Part shown: positions 16,747 to 25,421 of the stretch, piece after piece
Position numbering within the stretch: the first letter of the stretch is position 1
Layout: each line of letters begins with the position of its first letter
Assembly (NCBI GenBank): GCA_022706685.1
Contig: JAKJCA010000026.1
Location: 1 to 36,983, forward strand
From: Bacillota bacterium
GTDB lineage: Bacteria; Bacillota; Clostridia; Oscillospirales; Acutalibacteraceae
Direction of reading: 5' to 3'
Length of the DNA stretch: 36,983 nucleotides
Translations under genes and position numbers: made by a program
Notes under the pieces: model-generated
What the model saw: the letters and a program-made list of their open reading frames with translations, nothing else
Databases searched by the model: none
What the model was told of the DNA's origin: nothing

Positions 16747-17436
16747 ATGCAGAAAAACCGGACAAAATTGCAGGAGCGAATCGGGTATGTCTTCAAAGAC
16801 CCGAACCTGCTTGAGAGGGCGCTGTCGCACTCGTCTTACATCAACGAGACCCGCTCGGGCAAGCCGAGCAACGAGCGGCTCGAATTCCTCGGGGACGCCG
16901 TTCTCAACTTCATCACCGCTGAATATGTGTACGGCGCTTTCCCCTCGCTGCCCGAGGGTGAATTGACACGCCTTCGCGCTGCGGCCGTCTGCGAAGAATC
17001 GCTGTGCCGCTTCGCGCGCGAAATCGACCTCGGCGGCAGCCTGATGCTCGGCCGCGGGGAAACGGCGACGGGCGGAAGCGAGAGGCCTTCGATTCTCGCC
17101 GACGCTTTCGAGGCGCTGATCGCGGCAATCTACCTTGATGCCGGCATTCCCGCGGCGAAGACGTTCGTGCTGCGCTTCATCGGCGCTTTTCTGTCCCGGC
17201 GCCCCCTGCTGAGCGATTATAAAACCATGCTGCAGGAAGTGGTGCAGAAAAATCCGGAAGAAACGCTGACCTATGTGCTCGCGGGCTCGAGCGGACCCGA
17301 CCACAACAAAATCTTCGAGGTCGAGGTACACCTCAACAGCAACGTCATCGGCACCGGCCGCGGCAAGAGCAAAAAGCTCGCCGAGCAGGAAGCGGCACGC
17401 GAGGCGCTCCGGCTGCTTGGTATCGTAACCGGATAA
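16747..17436 (+). CDS. rnc: Ribonuclease III
   Basis: Cleaves double-stranded RNA, including the rRNA precursor stems. The 229-residue product contains the family signature NERLEFLGDAVLNF (42-55) with the metal-binding acidic residues, a second acidic cluster at LADAFEALIAAIYLD, and a C-terminal double-stranded RNA-binding domain (DYKTMLQEVVQ to KLAEQEAAREALRLLG). GGAGG lies upstream of the ATG. It sits between plsX and smc as in most Clostridia. Confidence 0.96.
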   Translation: MQKNRTKLQERIGYVFKDPNLLERALSHSSYINETRSGKPSNERLEFLGDAVLNFITAEYVYGAFPSLPEGELTRLRAAAVCEESLCRFAREIDLGGSLMLGRGETATGGSERPSILADAFEALIAAIYLDAGIPAAKTFVLRFIGAFLSRRPLLSDYKTMLQEVVQKNPEETLTYVLAGSSGPDHNKIFEVEVHLNSNVIGTGRGKSKKLAEQEAAREALRLLGIVTG

Positions 17437-17476
17437 CCGGCGAAACAAGGCATAAACCAAACAAAGGACATCGAAC

Positions 17477-20400
17477 ATGATACTCAAACAGCTTGAAATG
17501 CAGGGGTTCAAATCGTTCCCGGACAAAACGACGCTCCGCTTCGGCAGGGGCATCACCTCCGTCGTGGGGCCCAACGGTTCGGGCAAAAGCAACATCTCCG
17601 ACGCGGTGCGCTGGGTACTCGGCGAACAGTCGTCGAAAACGCTGCGCGGCTCGCGCATGGAAGACGTCATTTTCAGCGGCACCGACGAGCGCCGCGCGGT
17701 CGGCTTCGCCGAAGTGACGCTGGTGCTCGACAACACCGACCGCCGGCTGGACATCGATAAAGACGAGATTTCCGTCACGCGCCGCTACTACCGTTCCGGC
17801 GAGAGCGAATATTCCCTCAACGGCACGGTTGTCCGCCTGCGGGATATCAACGAACTGTTTATGGATACGGGCCTGGGCCGCGACGGTTATTCCCTCATCG
17901 GCCAGGGCAGAATCGCCGACCTTGTCTCCGCCAAGTCGCCGCAAAGGCGCGAAATACTCGAGGAAGCGGCGGGCATCGCCCATTTCCGTTACCGGCGCAC
18001 AGATGCCAACCGGAAACTCGAACAGGCGGAGGAAAACCTCATCCGGCTGCGCGACATCCTCGCGGAACTCGAGAGCCGCGTCGGCCCGCTGAAGGTCCAA
18101 AGCGAGAAAGCGCAGAAATTTCTGGAACTCGCGCAGGAAAAAAAGTCGCTCGAAATCGGGCTTTGGCTGCATTCGATGGAAAAAGCCAGAGACGGCCTGC
18201 GCCAGCAGGAGCACCGCCTTTCGCTGGCCGCGCTGCAGCACGAGCAGGCGGAGAACGACCTCGGCGAACTGGAAAAAGAGATTGAGGACCTCATCGCGCA
18301 GGCGCGTGAAATCACCCTCAAAATCGAGCAAATCCGTATGGACGCCTCCGGTTTCGAGGAGGAGGCGGTCAAAACCGAAGGGCGCATCGCCGTCGAGGAA
18401 AGCAAAATCGAGTACAACAACAGCACCATCGAACGCATCACGCGCGATATGGAGCAGGCGGCGGATACCCAGCAGCATCTCGACAGCCAAATCGAGCAGG
18501 CGCTTGCGGAAATCGCGCAGATGCTTGAAGCGGCGGGGCAGAAACAGCTGGAACTCGACCTGGCCTCCCGCGACCTGGAAGAAATCCGCAGGGAGAACAG
18601 CGAAACGGCGAAAAAACTTGAGGCGCTCTCGGCACAGACGATGCGGCTCGAAGCGCAGCTTTCGGAAAAAAGAATCGCCGCTTCCACGGCAGCTTCGTCG
18701 AAAGAGGAAGTCGAAGCGAGAATCGCCGCCGTCGAAGAGGCGGCCGCGCTGAAACGGCAGGAACTCGACGGCCTTGAGCAGGAAAGAAACGCGCGCTCCG
18801 GCGACGTGGACGCCGGCCGCAGCCAAGCGCAGGAAATCGCCAACGCCGTCGCGGGCTATGCGATGATCGCCTCGTCGCGCGAGCAGAAAAGCGAAAAAGC
18901 AAAAAAGGAACTCGAAACGCTCAACCTTGATATCCACCAGAAAAACGCGCGCGTCAAGATGCTCGAAGACCTCGAAAAAAATATGGAAGGATACTTCGGC
19001 AGCGTCAAGGCGGTCATGCGCGAAGCGAAACGGGGGACCCTCAAGGGCATCCACGGTCCCGTTTCCCAGTTGATATCCGTTCCGGAGGCCTATGCCGTCG
19101 CGGTGGAAACGGCTCTGGGCGCTTCGATACAGCACATTGTGACCGATAATGAAAACGACGCCAAGAAAGCGATTTACTACCTCAAAGACAGCCGCGAAGG
19201 CCGCGCAACCTTCCTGCCGCTGACCGCCATCAAAGCGCGGCCGTTTACCGAAAAAGGGCTGGAAAAATGCGCGGGCTTCGTCAACATGGCCGACCGCCTC
19301 GTCTCCGGCGATAAACGCTATGAAGCCATCGTCAGCTCCCTGCTGTCGCATACGGCTGTGACGGACAATCTCGACAACGCCATCGAGATGGCGAAAAAAT
19401 ACGCCAACCGCTTCCGTATCGTCACGCTCGACGGACAGGTCATCAACGCCGGCGGCTCCATGACCGGCGGTTCCAAAGGGCAGGGGGGCGGCATCCTCAG
19501 CCGCGCCAACGAGATTGAAAAGCTCGGCGCACAGGCGGCGGTGCTGCAGAAGGAATACGAGGCCAAACAAAGCGCTTTTAAAACCATCACCGAAGAACTC
19601 GCCGCGGCGCAGGCGCAGCTTTCGGGCGCGCAAGCGGACCTCGCCAACGCCCAGGAGGAGATTATCCGCCGCGAAGGCGAACTGCGCATGACGGACGAAA
19701 AAATCCGCTCGGCGCGCGAAGCGCTCGAAACGCTTGAAGCGGAAAAAGAGGCCTCCGCCCGCCGCATCGAGTCGCTGTCGGAGGCAATCGGCGAGGCAGA
19801 CGCGCAGGTCAAGCAGCTGGAAAAGGAAATTGCCCTGCTGCGTAACGAGACCGGCTCGCTCGCGCAGGAAAGAAGCGGCCTCGACAGCCGGCGCGACGAA
19901 GTGGCCGCCAAGGAAGCGGCGATCAAACTCGACATCCTCGCCATCCGCAAAGATATGGAGGCCAAGGAGGAAGCGGCGGCTGCGCTCAGAAGGCGGAAAG
20001 CCTCGCACGAGGAGCGTTTGGGCAGCTTTAACGAGGAAATTTCCGCCATCGCCAACAGCAGCATCGAAACCAAAGCGCTGATTGAACAGCTGAAAATCCG
20101 CGCCGGGGAACTGCGCGCGCAAAGCGCCGCGGCCGGCGAAACCGTCGCAGCGCTCATTGCCGAGCGCAACGCCCTGGAGGCGAAAAGCACCGCGCTCAGA
20201 GGCGAGGAGCGGAACAAAACCAGAGACAAAGAACTGCTCGGCGGCGAACTGGCGCGCCTCGGGGAACGCAAGGCCGCGCTGGAAAAAGAACTCGAGGACG
20301 CGCGCAACAAATTGTTCGACGAATACCAGCTTTCCGTCCGCCAGGCCGAGGAAATGGGCATCGTCATCGAGGAGCCGGCGAAAGCTCAGAGAACGCTTAA

Positions 20401-21046
20401 CGAAATCCGCAATAAAATCAGAAACCTCGGTTCCGTCAACGTCGGAGCCATCGAGGAATACAAAGAGGTGTCCGAACGTTACGAGTTCATGAGCACGCAG
20501 ATCAACGACATCGAAAAATCGCGCGAGGAACTGATGATTCTGATCGAAGACCTGACGGGCAAAATGTCCGTGCGCTTCCGCGAGCAGTTCAACGCCATCA
20601 ACAAATGTTTCGGCGAAATTTTCACGGAGCTTTTCGAGGGTGGCAAGGCGGAACTCGTGCTTGAAAACCCGCACGACGTGCTGGAGTGCAATATTGAAAT
20701 CAAAGTGCAGCCGCCCGGTAAAAACGTGCATAACATCGACCTGCTTTCGGGCGGTGAAAAGGGCTTTTCCGCCATCGCGCTGCTTTTCGCGATACTGAAA
20801 ATCAACCCTGCGCCGTTTTGCATCTTCGACGAGGTGGAGGCCGCCCTCGACGACGTCAACGTCACAAAGTTCGCCGAGTACGTCAGAAGCATGACGGCGG
20901 AGACGCAGTTTATCCTCATCACCCACCGCAGAGGCACCATGGAGGAAGCCGATTCCCTCTACGGCGTGACGATGCAGGAAAAAGGCGTTTCCAAACTCCT
21001 CGAGCTGCAAACGACGGAAATCGCCAAACAACTGGGCATCGTATAA
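17477..21046 (+). CDS. smc: Chromosome segregation ATPase SMC
   Basis: Forms the long-armed dimer of the SMC-ScpAB condensin that organises and separates sister chromosomes. The 1189-residue product has the expected order: N-terminal half-ATPase with Walker A GPNGSGKSN (31-39) and VRWVLGEQSSKTLRG; a long Glu/Ala/Arg-rich coiled coil; a hinge domain near the middle (GIHGPVSQLI to INAGGSMTGGS); a second coiled coil; and the C-terminal half-ATPase with signature LSGGEKGFSAIALL and Walker B FCIFDEVEAALDD. The length is normal. ftsY, which commonly follows smc in Firmicutes, is absent; a metabolic cassette begins 45 bases later. Confidence 0.96.
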   Translation: MILKQLEMQGFKSFPDKTTLRFGRGITSVVGPNGSGKSNISDAVRWVLGEQSSKTLRGSRMEDVIFSGTDERRAVGFAEVTLVLDNTDRRLDIDKDEISVTRRYYRSGESEYSLNGTVVRLRDINELFMDTGLGRDGYSLIGQGRIADLVSAKSPQRREILEEAAGIAHFRYRRTDANRKLEQAEENLIRLRDILAELESRVGPLKVQSEKAQKFLELAQEKKSLEIGLWLHSMEKARDGLRQQEHRLSLAALQHEQAENDLGELEKEIEDLIAQAREITLKIEQIRMDASGFEEEAVKTEGRIAVEESKIEYNNSTIERITRDMEQAADTQQHLDSQIEQALAEIAQMLEAAGQKQLELDLASRDLEEIRRENSETAKKLEALSAQTMRLEAQLSEKRIAASTAASSKEEVEARIAAVEEAAALKRQELDGLEQERNARSGDVDAGRSQAQEIANAVAGYAMIASSREQKSEKAKKELETLNLDIHQKNARVKMLEDLEKNMEGYFGSVKAVMREAKRGTLKGIHGPVSQLISVPEAYAVAVETALGASIQHIVTDNENDAKKAIYYLKDSREGRATFLPLTAIKARPFTEKGLEKCAGFVNMADRLVSGDKRYEAIVSSLLSHTAVTDNLDNAIEMAKKYANRFRIVTLDGQVINAGGSMTGGSKGQGGGILSRANEIEKLGAQAAVLQKEYEAKQSAFKTITEELAAAQAQLSGAQADLANAQEEIIRREGELRMTDEKIRSAREALETLEAEKEASARRIESLSEAIGEADAQVKQLEKEIALLRNETGSLAQERSGLDSRRDEVAAKEAAIKLDILAIRKDMEAKEEAAAALRRRKASHEERLGSFNEEISAIANSSIETKALIEQLKIRAGELRAQSAAAGETVAALIAERNALEAKSTALRGEERNKTRDKELLGGELARLGERKAALEKELEDARNKLFDEYQLSVRQAEEMGIVIEEPAKAQRTLNEIRNKIRNLGSVNVGAIEEYKEVSERYEFMSTQINDIEKSREELMILIEDLTGKMSVRFREQFNAINKCFGEIFTELFEGGKAELVLENPHDVLECNIEIKVQPPGKNVHNIDLLSGGEKGFSAIALLFAILKINPAPFCIFDEVEAALDDVNVTKFAEYVRSMTAETQFILITHRRGTMEEADSLYGVTMQEKGVSKLLELQTTEIAKQLGIV

Positions 21047-21091
21047 AAAACCGGCATTCAAAATCATTTCACCGATGAAAGGAAAGACACC

Positions 21092-22576
21092 ATGGAAGGG
21101 AAATTCGCCATCACGAACTATCACGACGCGGCCGCTGTCACGAGGGAACTCGACGAGCTGATTCAAAAACCGATTTATTCCGTCAAGCCGGAAGCGCTCA
21201 AGGAATACGAGCAGAAGTATTACGCTCAGAAGTGCGCCAAATCCAAAGAAATGATCGACGCCGCCAAAGAAATCATCCCCGGCGGCGTGCAGCACAACCT
21301 CGCGTTCAACTATCCTTTCCCCCTGGTGTTCACCAAAGCCGAGGGCGCCTATCTTTACGATATCGACGGCAACCGCTACTTTGACTTTTTACAGGCGGGA
21401 GGGCCGACGGTACTCGGCAGCAACCCCCCAACCGTGCGCGAAAAAGTCATCGACCTGCTCAACACCTGCGGCCCCTCGACGGGCCTGTTCCACGAATACG
21501 AATACAAACTCGCCAAAAAAATTCACGATTGCGTCAAGAGCGTCGAGATGTTCCGCATGTTCGGCTCGGGTTCCGAGGCGTGCATGGCCTCCATCCGCGT
21601 GGCGCGTCTGGCGACGGGGAAGAAAAACATCATCAAGATGGGCGGCGCCTATCACGGCTGGAGCGACCAGCTGGCGTACGGCATCCGCATCCCCGGCTCG
21701 AAATGGACGCAGGCCAGCGGCGTGCCGCACTATGTGTTCAAACATATACAGGAGTTTTTCCCCAACGACCTCGACGACCTTGAGAGCAAGCTGCGGTTTA
21801 ACAAAGTACGCGGCGGCACGGCGGCAGTTTTCATCGAGCCGGTCGGCCCGGAAAGCGGCACCCGGCCGCTGGATTTCAACTTCAACAAAGGCGTCGAGGC
21901 GCTGTGCAGAAAATACGGGGCCCTGCTCATCTTCGACGAGGTCGTGACCGGTTTCCGCATCGGTATGGCCGGCGCTCAGGGCTATTTCGGCGTCTCCCCC
22001 GACCTGACCATCTTCGGCAAAGTAGTCGCGGGCGGGTATCCGGGCGCGGGCGGCCTGGGCGGCAAAAAGGAATATATGCAATACCTTTCCGCGGGCATCG
22101 CGGGCGGCGTCAAGCATAAAAAAGCGCTTGTCGGTGGAACGATGGCCGCGACGCCCATCAGCTGCGTGGCGGGCTACCACACGCTTTGCGAAATCGACGA
22201 GACGGGCGCCTGCGAAAAGGCGGGCCTCATGGGCGACCGGCTGACCGCCGGGCTCAAGGAACTTGTTAAAAAGTACGATCTGCCTTTCGTCGCGTTCAAC
22301 CAGGGGTCCATCTGCCATCTCGAGACCGTCGGCACGATGCATTTTTCCATCAACTGGAACAAGCCGTGGAAGATTCCGCAGGTGCTCAAAGAAACCTCTG
22401 TCCGGAAAAAAGAGATGGAACACATGGGCGCCGCCTATATGGCGGAAGGGCTCGTCACGCTGGCGGGCAGCCGGCTTTATACAAGCGCCGCTTACAATAA
22501 AGAGATGATCGACGAGGCGCTCGAGGCCTTCGACCGCGTGTTTGCCAACGTCGGGCTGCTCGAGCGGGCGACGTAA
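21092..22576 (+). CDS. Class III PLP-dependent aminotransferase (glutamate-1-semialdehyde aminomutase-like)
   Basis: Probably moves an amino group between an amine or amino acid and a keto acid using pyridoxal phosphate. The 494-residue product shows the class III layout: IIPGGVQHN and YDIDGNRYFDFLQAGG at the N-terminus, GSGSEACMASIRVARLATG (phosphate-binding loop), MGGAYHGWSD, LLIFDEVVTGFR with Asp282, and IFGKVVAGGYPGAGG, in which Lys310 should carry PLP. It resembles HemL but has a longer N-terminus and no heme genes nearby, so a true HemL role is unlikely. GAAAGGAAAG lies upstream. The next gene, 16 bases away, is a class II aldolase-type protein, suggesting joint action in a catabolic route. 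Substrate unknown. Confidence 0.85.
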   Translation: MEGKFAITNYHDAAAVTRELDELIQKPIYSVKPEALKEYEQKYYAQKCAKSKEMIDAAKEIIPGGVQHNLAFNYPFPLVFTKAEGAYLYDIDGNRYFDFLQAGGPTVLGSNPPTVREKVIDLLNTCGPSTGLFHEYEYKLAKKIHDCVKSVEMFRMFGSGSEACMASIRVARLATGKKNIIKMGGAYHGWSDQLAYGIRIPGSKWTQASGVPHYVFKHIQEFFPNDLDDLESKLRFNKVRGGTAAVFIEPVGPESGTRPLDFNFNKGVEALCRKYGALLIFDEVVTGFRIGMAGAQGYFGVSPDLTIFGKVVAGGYPGAGGLGGKKEYMQYLSAGIAGGVKHKKALVGGTMAATPISCVAGYHTLCEIDETGACEKAGLMGDRLTAGLKELVKKYDLPFVAFNQGSICHLETVGTMHFSINWNKPWKIPQVLKETSVRKKEMEHMGAAYMAEGLVTLAGSRLYTSAAYNKEMIDEALEAFDRVFANVGLLERAT

Positions 22577-22592
22577 AACGGAGGAGAAGAAT

Positions 22593-23831
22593 ATGGACCT
22601 TGCGCTCGCCAGACAGCGGGTCATCGACGCCGGGAAAAAACTCGTCGAATACGGCCTGATTGCCCGGACCTGGGGCAACGTCAGCTGCCGCGTGGACGAA
22701 AAGACTTTTGTCATCACGCCCAGCGGCAAACCCTACGACAGCCTTGAACCCGAACAGATCGTCGCTGTGGACATCGCGACGCTTGCCTATGAAAGCGGTA
22801 TCAAACCCTCGTCTGAAAAAGGCGTGCACGCACAGGTGTACCTGGCGCGCCCGGACGCGGGTTTTGTGATTCATACCCATCAGAAATACGCCTCCGCCGC
22901 GGCCTGCCTCGACAAGGGCATCGACGCCGTCGCGCCCGCGTTTGTCCCCTTCACCGGCAGCCGCGTACCCCTGGCCGCCTACGGACTACCCGGCACCAAA
23001 AAACTCATGGCAGGCGTCAAGGCCGCGCTGGCCGCCACGGACGCGAAGGCGGTACTGATGGCGCACCACGGGGCATTGTGTTTCGGCCCGGGCAGCGGGG
23101 CGGCGTTCGAAACCGCAAACAAACTCGAAGAACTGTGCCTGTCGCATATCCTCGGGCGTTTCAACAGCCTGTACGCGAAAAACGAAACCGATATCGACGC
23201 GGCCGCGGCGGAAATCGCCGCCGTCGAACTGGAACGAACCGTCCCCAACGGCGACAGGGGCAAAATTCGCGAAGCGCCGATGCCCTGCCTGAGCCACCGG
23301 GAGGGCTCCGCGATGGTGTTTATCCCCGGGGAGGATGTCGGGCATTCGCTGGCCATCGACCTCTCAGCCGCCCCGGACCCGGAACAGTTCCCCTATTCGC
23401 CGGAGGCCTTTCTGCACGCAGCCGTCTACCGGGCTTACCCGGACATCGGGCATATCATCCACAGCACCGGCGCGGCGGCCGCCGCCTTTTCGACGCTCGG
23501 CAGGGAAATGAGGCCCCAGGTGGACGATTTTGCCCAGATCGTCGGCGTTTCCGCCCGCTGCGCGGCTTTCGACCCCGGGCGTCTCGCCGAATCGGCCGCG
23601 CTTTGCGCGCGCGCCCTGAAAGGCAGAAACGCCCTGCTGCTGGCAGGCGAAGGGGCTCTTTGCTGCGCCGGGTCAAAGAGCGACGCCGAAGCCGTCGAAA
23701 TGATCATACAAAAGAATGCCCTGGCCGGCCTGACGGCGCTGCTGTTCGGCTGCAGCAAGCCCATCAACGCACTCGAATCGAAGCTGATGCGTTTCATCTA
23801 CCTGAAAAAATATTCGAAACAGGCTCAGTGA
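22593..23831 (+). CDS. Tandem class II aldolase/adducin-domain protein, second domain lacking metal ligands
   Basis: The family contains zinc-dependent aldolases and epimerases acting on sugar phosphates and related compounds. The start at 22593 is chosen for GAGGAG ten bases upstream; the frame extends to 22542 but that lies inside the previous gene. The 412-residue chain holds two copies. Copy 1 (about 1-190) keeps the catalytic set: Glu75 in SSEKGVHAQVY, His94 and His96 in HTH, His159 in AHHGAL. Copy 2 (about 225-390) aligns at SPEAFLHAAVY, but HTH reads HST and AHHGAL reads AGEGAL, so only Glu271 and His290 remain. It is probably structural or regulatory, or binds another ligand. Paired with the upstream aminotransferase; substrate not readable. 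Confidence 0.85.
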   Translation: MDLALARQRVIDAGKKLVEYGLIARTWGNVSCRVDEKTFVITPSGKPYDSLEPEQIVAVDIATLAYESGIKPSSEKGVHAQVYLARPDAGFVIHTHQKYASAAACLDKGIDAVAPAFVPFTGSRVPLAAYGLPGTKKLMAGVKAALAATDAKAVLMAHHGALCFGPGSGAAFETANKLEELCLSHILGRFNSLYAKNETDIDAAAAEIAAVELERTVPNGDRGKIREAPMPCLSHREGSAMVFIPGEDVGHSLAIDLSAAPDPEQFPYSPEAFLHAAVYRAYPDIGHIIHSTGAAAAAFSTLGREMRPQVDDFAQIVGVSARCAAFDPGRLAESAALCARALKGRNALLLAGEGALCCAGSKSDAEAVEMIIQKNALAGLTALLFGCSKPINALESKLMRFIYLKKYSKQAQ

Positions 23832-23873
23832 CACGCTGCCAAATACAAGAACGACACGAAAACGGGGTATCCT

Positions 23874-24152
23874 ATGCCGCAGTTGCTCGAAGCGCTCATG
23901 TTGATTGCCTTCGGCCTTTCCTGGCCGGCGTCGATTATCAAATCCGCCAGAGCGAAAACCGCGAAGGGAAAAAGCATCGCGTTTCTTCTGCTGATTTTCG
24001 CGGGCTACCTGTGCGGGATCGCTTCTAAAATATGGGCGGACCGTATGACCTACGTTATCGTTTTCTACTGCCTGAACTGCGCGATGGTTTTTATCGACAT
24101 CTGCCTCTGGCTGAGGAACCGCCGCCTTGACGCGGCACGGGCGGAAGGTTAA
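23874..24152 (+). CDS. Small three-helix membrane protein, PQ-loop/SemiSWEET-like
   Basis: A 92-residue protein with three hydrophobic segments (about 3-23, 34-54 and 60-81). The first helix and loop read FGLSWPASIIKSARAKTAKGKSI, which resembles the PQ-loop pattern (helix, Pro, basic loop with TKS/TAKGKS) of bacterial SemiSWEET sugar transporters, which work as dimers of three-helix units. The resemblance is a pattern match only; substrate and direction are unknown. It follows the aldolase-like gene after 42 bases on the same strand, so it may belong to that cassette. The ribosome binding site is weak (GGGGTATCCT). Confidence 0.65.
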   Translation: MPQLLEALMLIAFGLSWPASIIKSARAKTAKGKSIAFLLLIFAGYLCGIASKIWADRMTYVIVFYCLNCAMVFIDICLWLRNRRLDAARAEG

Positions 24153-24205
24153 AAAAGAAAAGCGCAGACAGCGGCTCTTCATCTCGGCTCAATGGAGGGA
24201 ACAGG

Positions 24206-25111
24206 ATGAAAAAATGGCTCGCGGTGCTCATCGCGCTGGTCAATATCGCAGCGGCAATGACGGGTTTCGGGTTTCCGGCGCCATCCAATCCGTTTTTGCC
24301 CCCCGCGCCCACGCCCGAAACCGAAATACCGGCAGGTGCTTACCGCATCGCTTCTTTCAACGTCAAGAACGCGGGCGACGGTGAAAACCGCTGGGAGAAC
24401 CGGACCGTCCTTGTCGCGGACACGCTGAAAACGCTCATGCCCGACTGTTTCGGCCTGCAGGAGGCGCATCTCGGATGGATCACCACGCTGCTGTATCAAA
24501 TGCCGCATTACGGTTACACGGGTGTTCGCCGCCGCGGCATGGACAACTTCGCGGCCGATGAGCAATGCCCCGTATTCTACCGCAAAGACAAGTTTCGTCT
24601 GCTCGACTCGGATACCTTCTGGCTGAGCGAAACGCCATCGACGCCCTCGAAAAGCTGGGATTCCTCCGTCAACAGAATCTGCACCTGGGCCAAACTGGAA
24701 GATAAAAGCACGGGCTTCGTTTTCGTATTGATGAACACGCATTTTGACCATATCGGCGCACAGGCCCGCCTCAACAGCGCGCTGCTCATCAACGAAAAGG
24801 CGCTGACATTCGACTGCCCCGTGGCGGTCACGGGCGACTTCAACTGCAGGGAAAATCAGGCGCCCTACCTCGCGCTGACAGCCGGGCCTCTGCGCGACGT
24901 GAAGTACGCCGCGCCGGACACCATGGCCGGCGGAAGTTTCAACGGTTTCGCCGGCGACGGGTACCATTACCCGGGCAGCCCGATCGATTACCTGTTTGTC
25001 AACGCAGGTTTTTCGCCGCTGCGCTACCGGATCGTGTACGGGCTCAGGGAGGGGCGTTTCGTTTCCGACCACTTCGCGCTGTATGCCGATATGGCGCCCG
25101 CCCAGGGTTGA
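24206..25111 (+). CDS. Secreted endonuclease/exonuclease/phosphatase (EEP) family protein
   Basis: A metal-dependent phosphodiesterase or phosphatase fold; members cut DNA, RNA or lipid head groups. The 301-residue product starts with a signal peptide or anchor (MKKWLAVLIALVNIAAAMTG) and a Pro-rich linker, then the EEP core with its active-site motifs in order: ASFNVKN, FGLQEAH (catalytic Glu), MNTHFDHIG (His), VTGDFNCREN (Asp, Asn) and VSDHFALYADM (Asp-His). GGAGG is upstream of the ATG. The TGA stop (25109-25111) is followed without a frame change by a DUF1508/YegP-like domain of about 50 codons; the transcript probably continues through it to the terminator at 25307. The substrate is unknown. 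Confidence 0.88.
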   Translation: MKKWLAVLIALVNIAAAMTGFGFPAPSNPFLPPAPTPETEIPAGAYRIASFNVKNAGDGENRWENRTVLVADTLKTLMPDCFGLQEAHLGWITTLLYQMPHYGYTGVRRRGMDNFAADEQCPVFYRKDKFRLLDSDTFWLSETPSTPSKSWDSSVNRICTWAKLEDKSTGFVFVLMNTHFDHIGAQARLNSALLINEKALTFDCPVAVTGDFNCRENQAPYLALTAGPLRDVKYAAPDTMAGGSFNGFAGDGYHYPGSPIDYLFVNAGFSPLRYRIVYGLREGRFVSDHFALYADMAPAQG

Positions 25112-25267
25112 GGCGGCGAATGCGAAAGCGGCGGGTTCCGCTATCGCCTGAAAGCCGGAAACGGCCGCAACATCGCCGCCTCCGAGGGATACAAGACCAA
25201 GAAGAGCTGCGAAAACGGCATCGCCAGCGTCGTCAAGAACGCGCAAGACGGCGAGGTCGTCAAATAA
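25112..25267 (+). pseudogene. DUF1508 (YegP-like) domain in frame behind the EEP gene's TGA, without its own start
   Basis: Reading on from the TGA of the EEP gene gives 51 codons and a TAA: a Gly-rich linker (GGECESGG), then GFRYRLKAGNGRNIAASEGY, KTKKSCENGIASV and VKNAQDGEVVK. This is close to one complete DUF1508/YegP repeat (pattern F-x-F/Y-x-L-K-A-x-N-G ... S-x-x-Y ... GI-x-SV). No ATG, GTG or TTG and no ribosome binding site lies in frame between the TGA and the domain, so it cannot be made alone by ordinary initiation. Either it is the cut-off end of a former fusion, or it is reached by UGA read-through. The codons look intact, with no further stop. Confidence 0.7.
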
Positions 25268-25306
25268 GCCGCCGCCTTCGATGCACAGCAATCGTCATCC
25301 GGCCGC

Positions 25307-25358
25307 AAGAGGCAACTGCCGTCCGATAAAGTCGAACAGTTGCCTCTTGTTTTATTTT
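25307..25358 (+). terminator. Terminator after the EEP/DUF1508 unit
   Basis: A perfect 12-base inverted repeat, AAGAGGCAACTG (25307-25318) and CAGTTGCCTCTT (25337-25348), with an 18-base loop, followed by GTTTTATTTT. The right arm contains the -35 element of the next promoter. Confidence 0.8.
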
Positions 25359-25368
25359 CCTGTATGAT
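25340..25368 (+). promoter_or_regulatory. Promoter of the small membrane protein gene
   Basis: TTGCCT (25340-25345), 17 bases, TATGAT (25363-25368). The -35 lies in the descending arm of the upstream terminator. Confidence 0.65.
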
Positions 25369-25421
25369 GGTTCCGTCCGGTCAGGATCAACGGATTTTAG
25401 ACTTCGGAAAGGGGAAGACCT

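Noticed and set aside
17345..21295. A 1316-codon open frame on the minus strand across smc
   Set aside because: It is the antisense shadow of smc: high GC and third-position bias keep the reverse frame open. It has no family motifs, and its composition (Phe/Arg/Asp/Val-rich) is typical of such shadows.
25109..25111. TGA as selenocysteine codon
   Set aside because: I saw no SECIS-like hairpin directly after the codon, and the position is a linker rather than an active site; plain stop or low-level read-through fits better.
25108..25329. A 73-codon plus-strand frame rich in Arg after the EEP gene
   Set aside because: It is out of frame with the DUF1508 domain, which accounts for the region; Arg/Pro-rich shadows are common at this GC.
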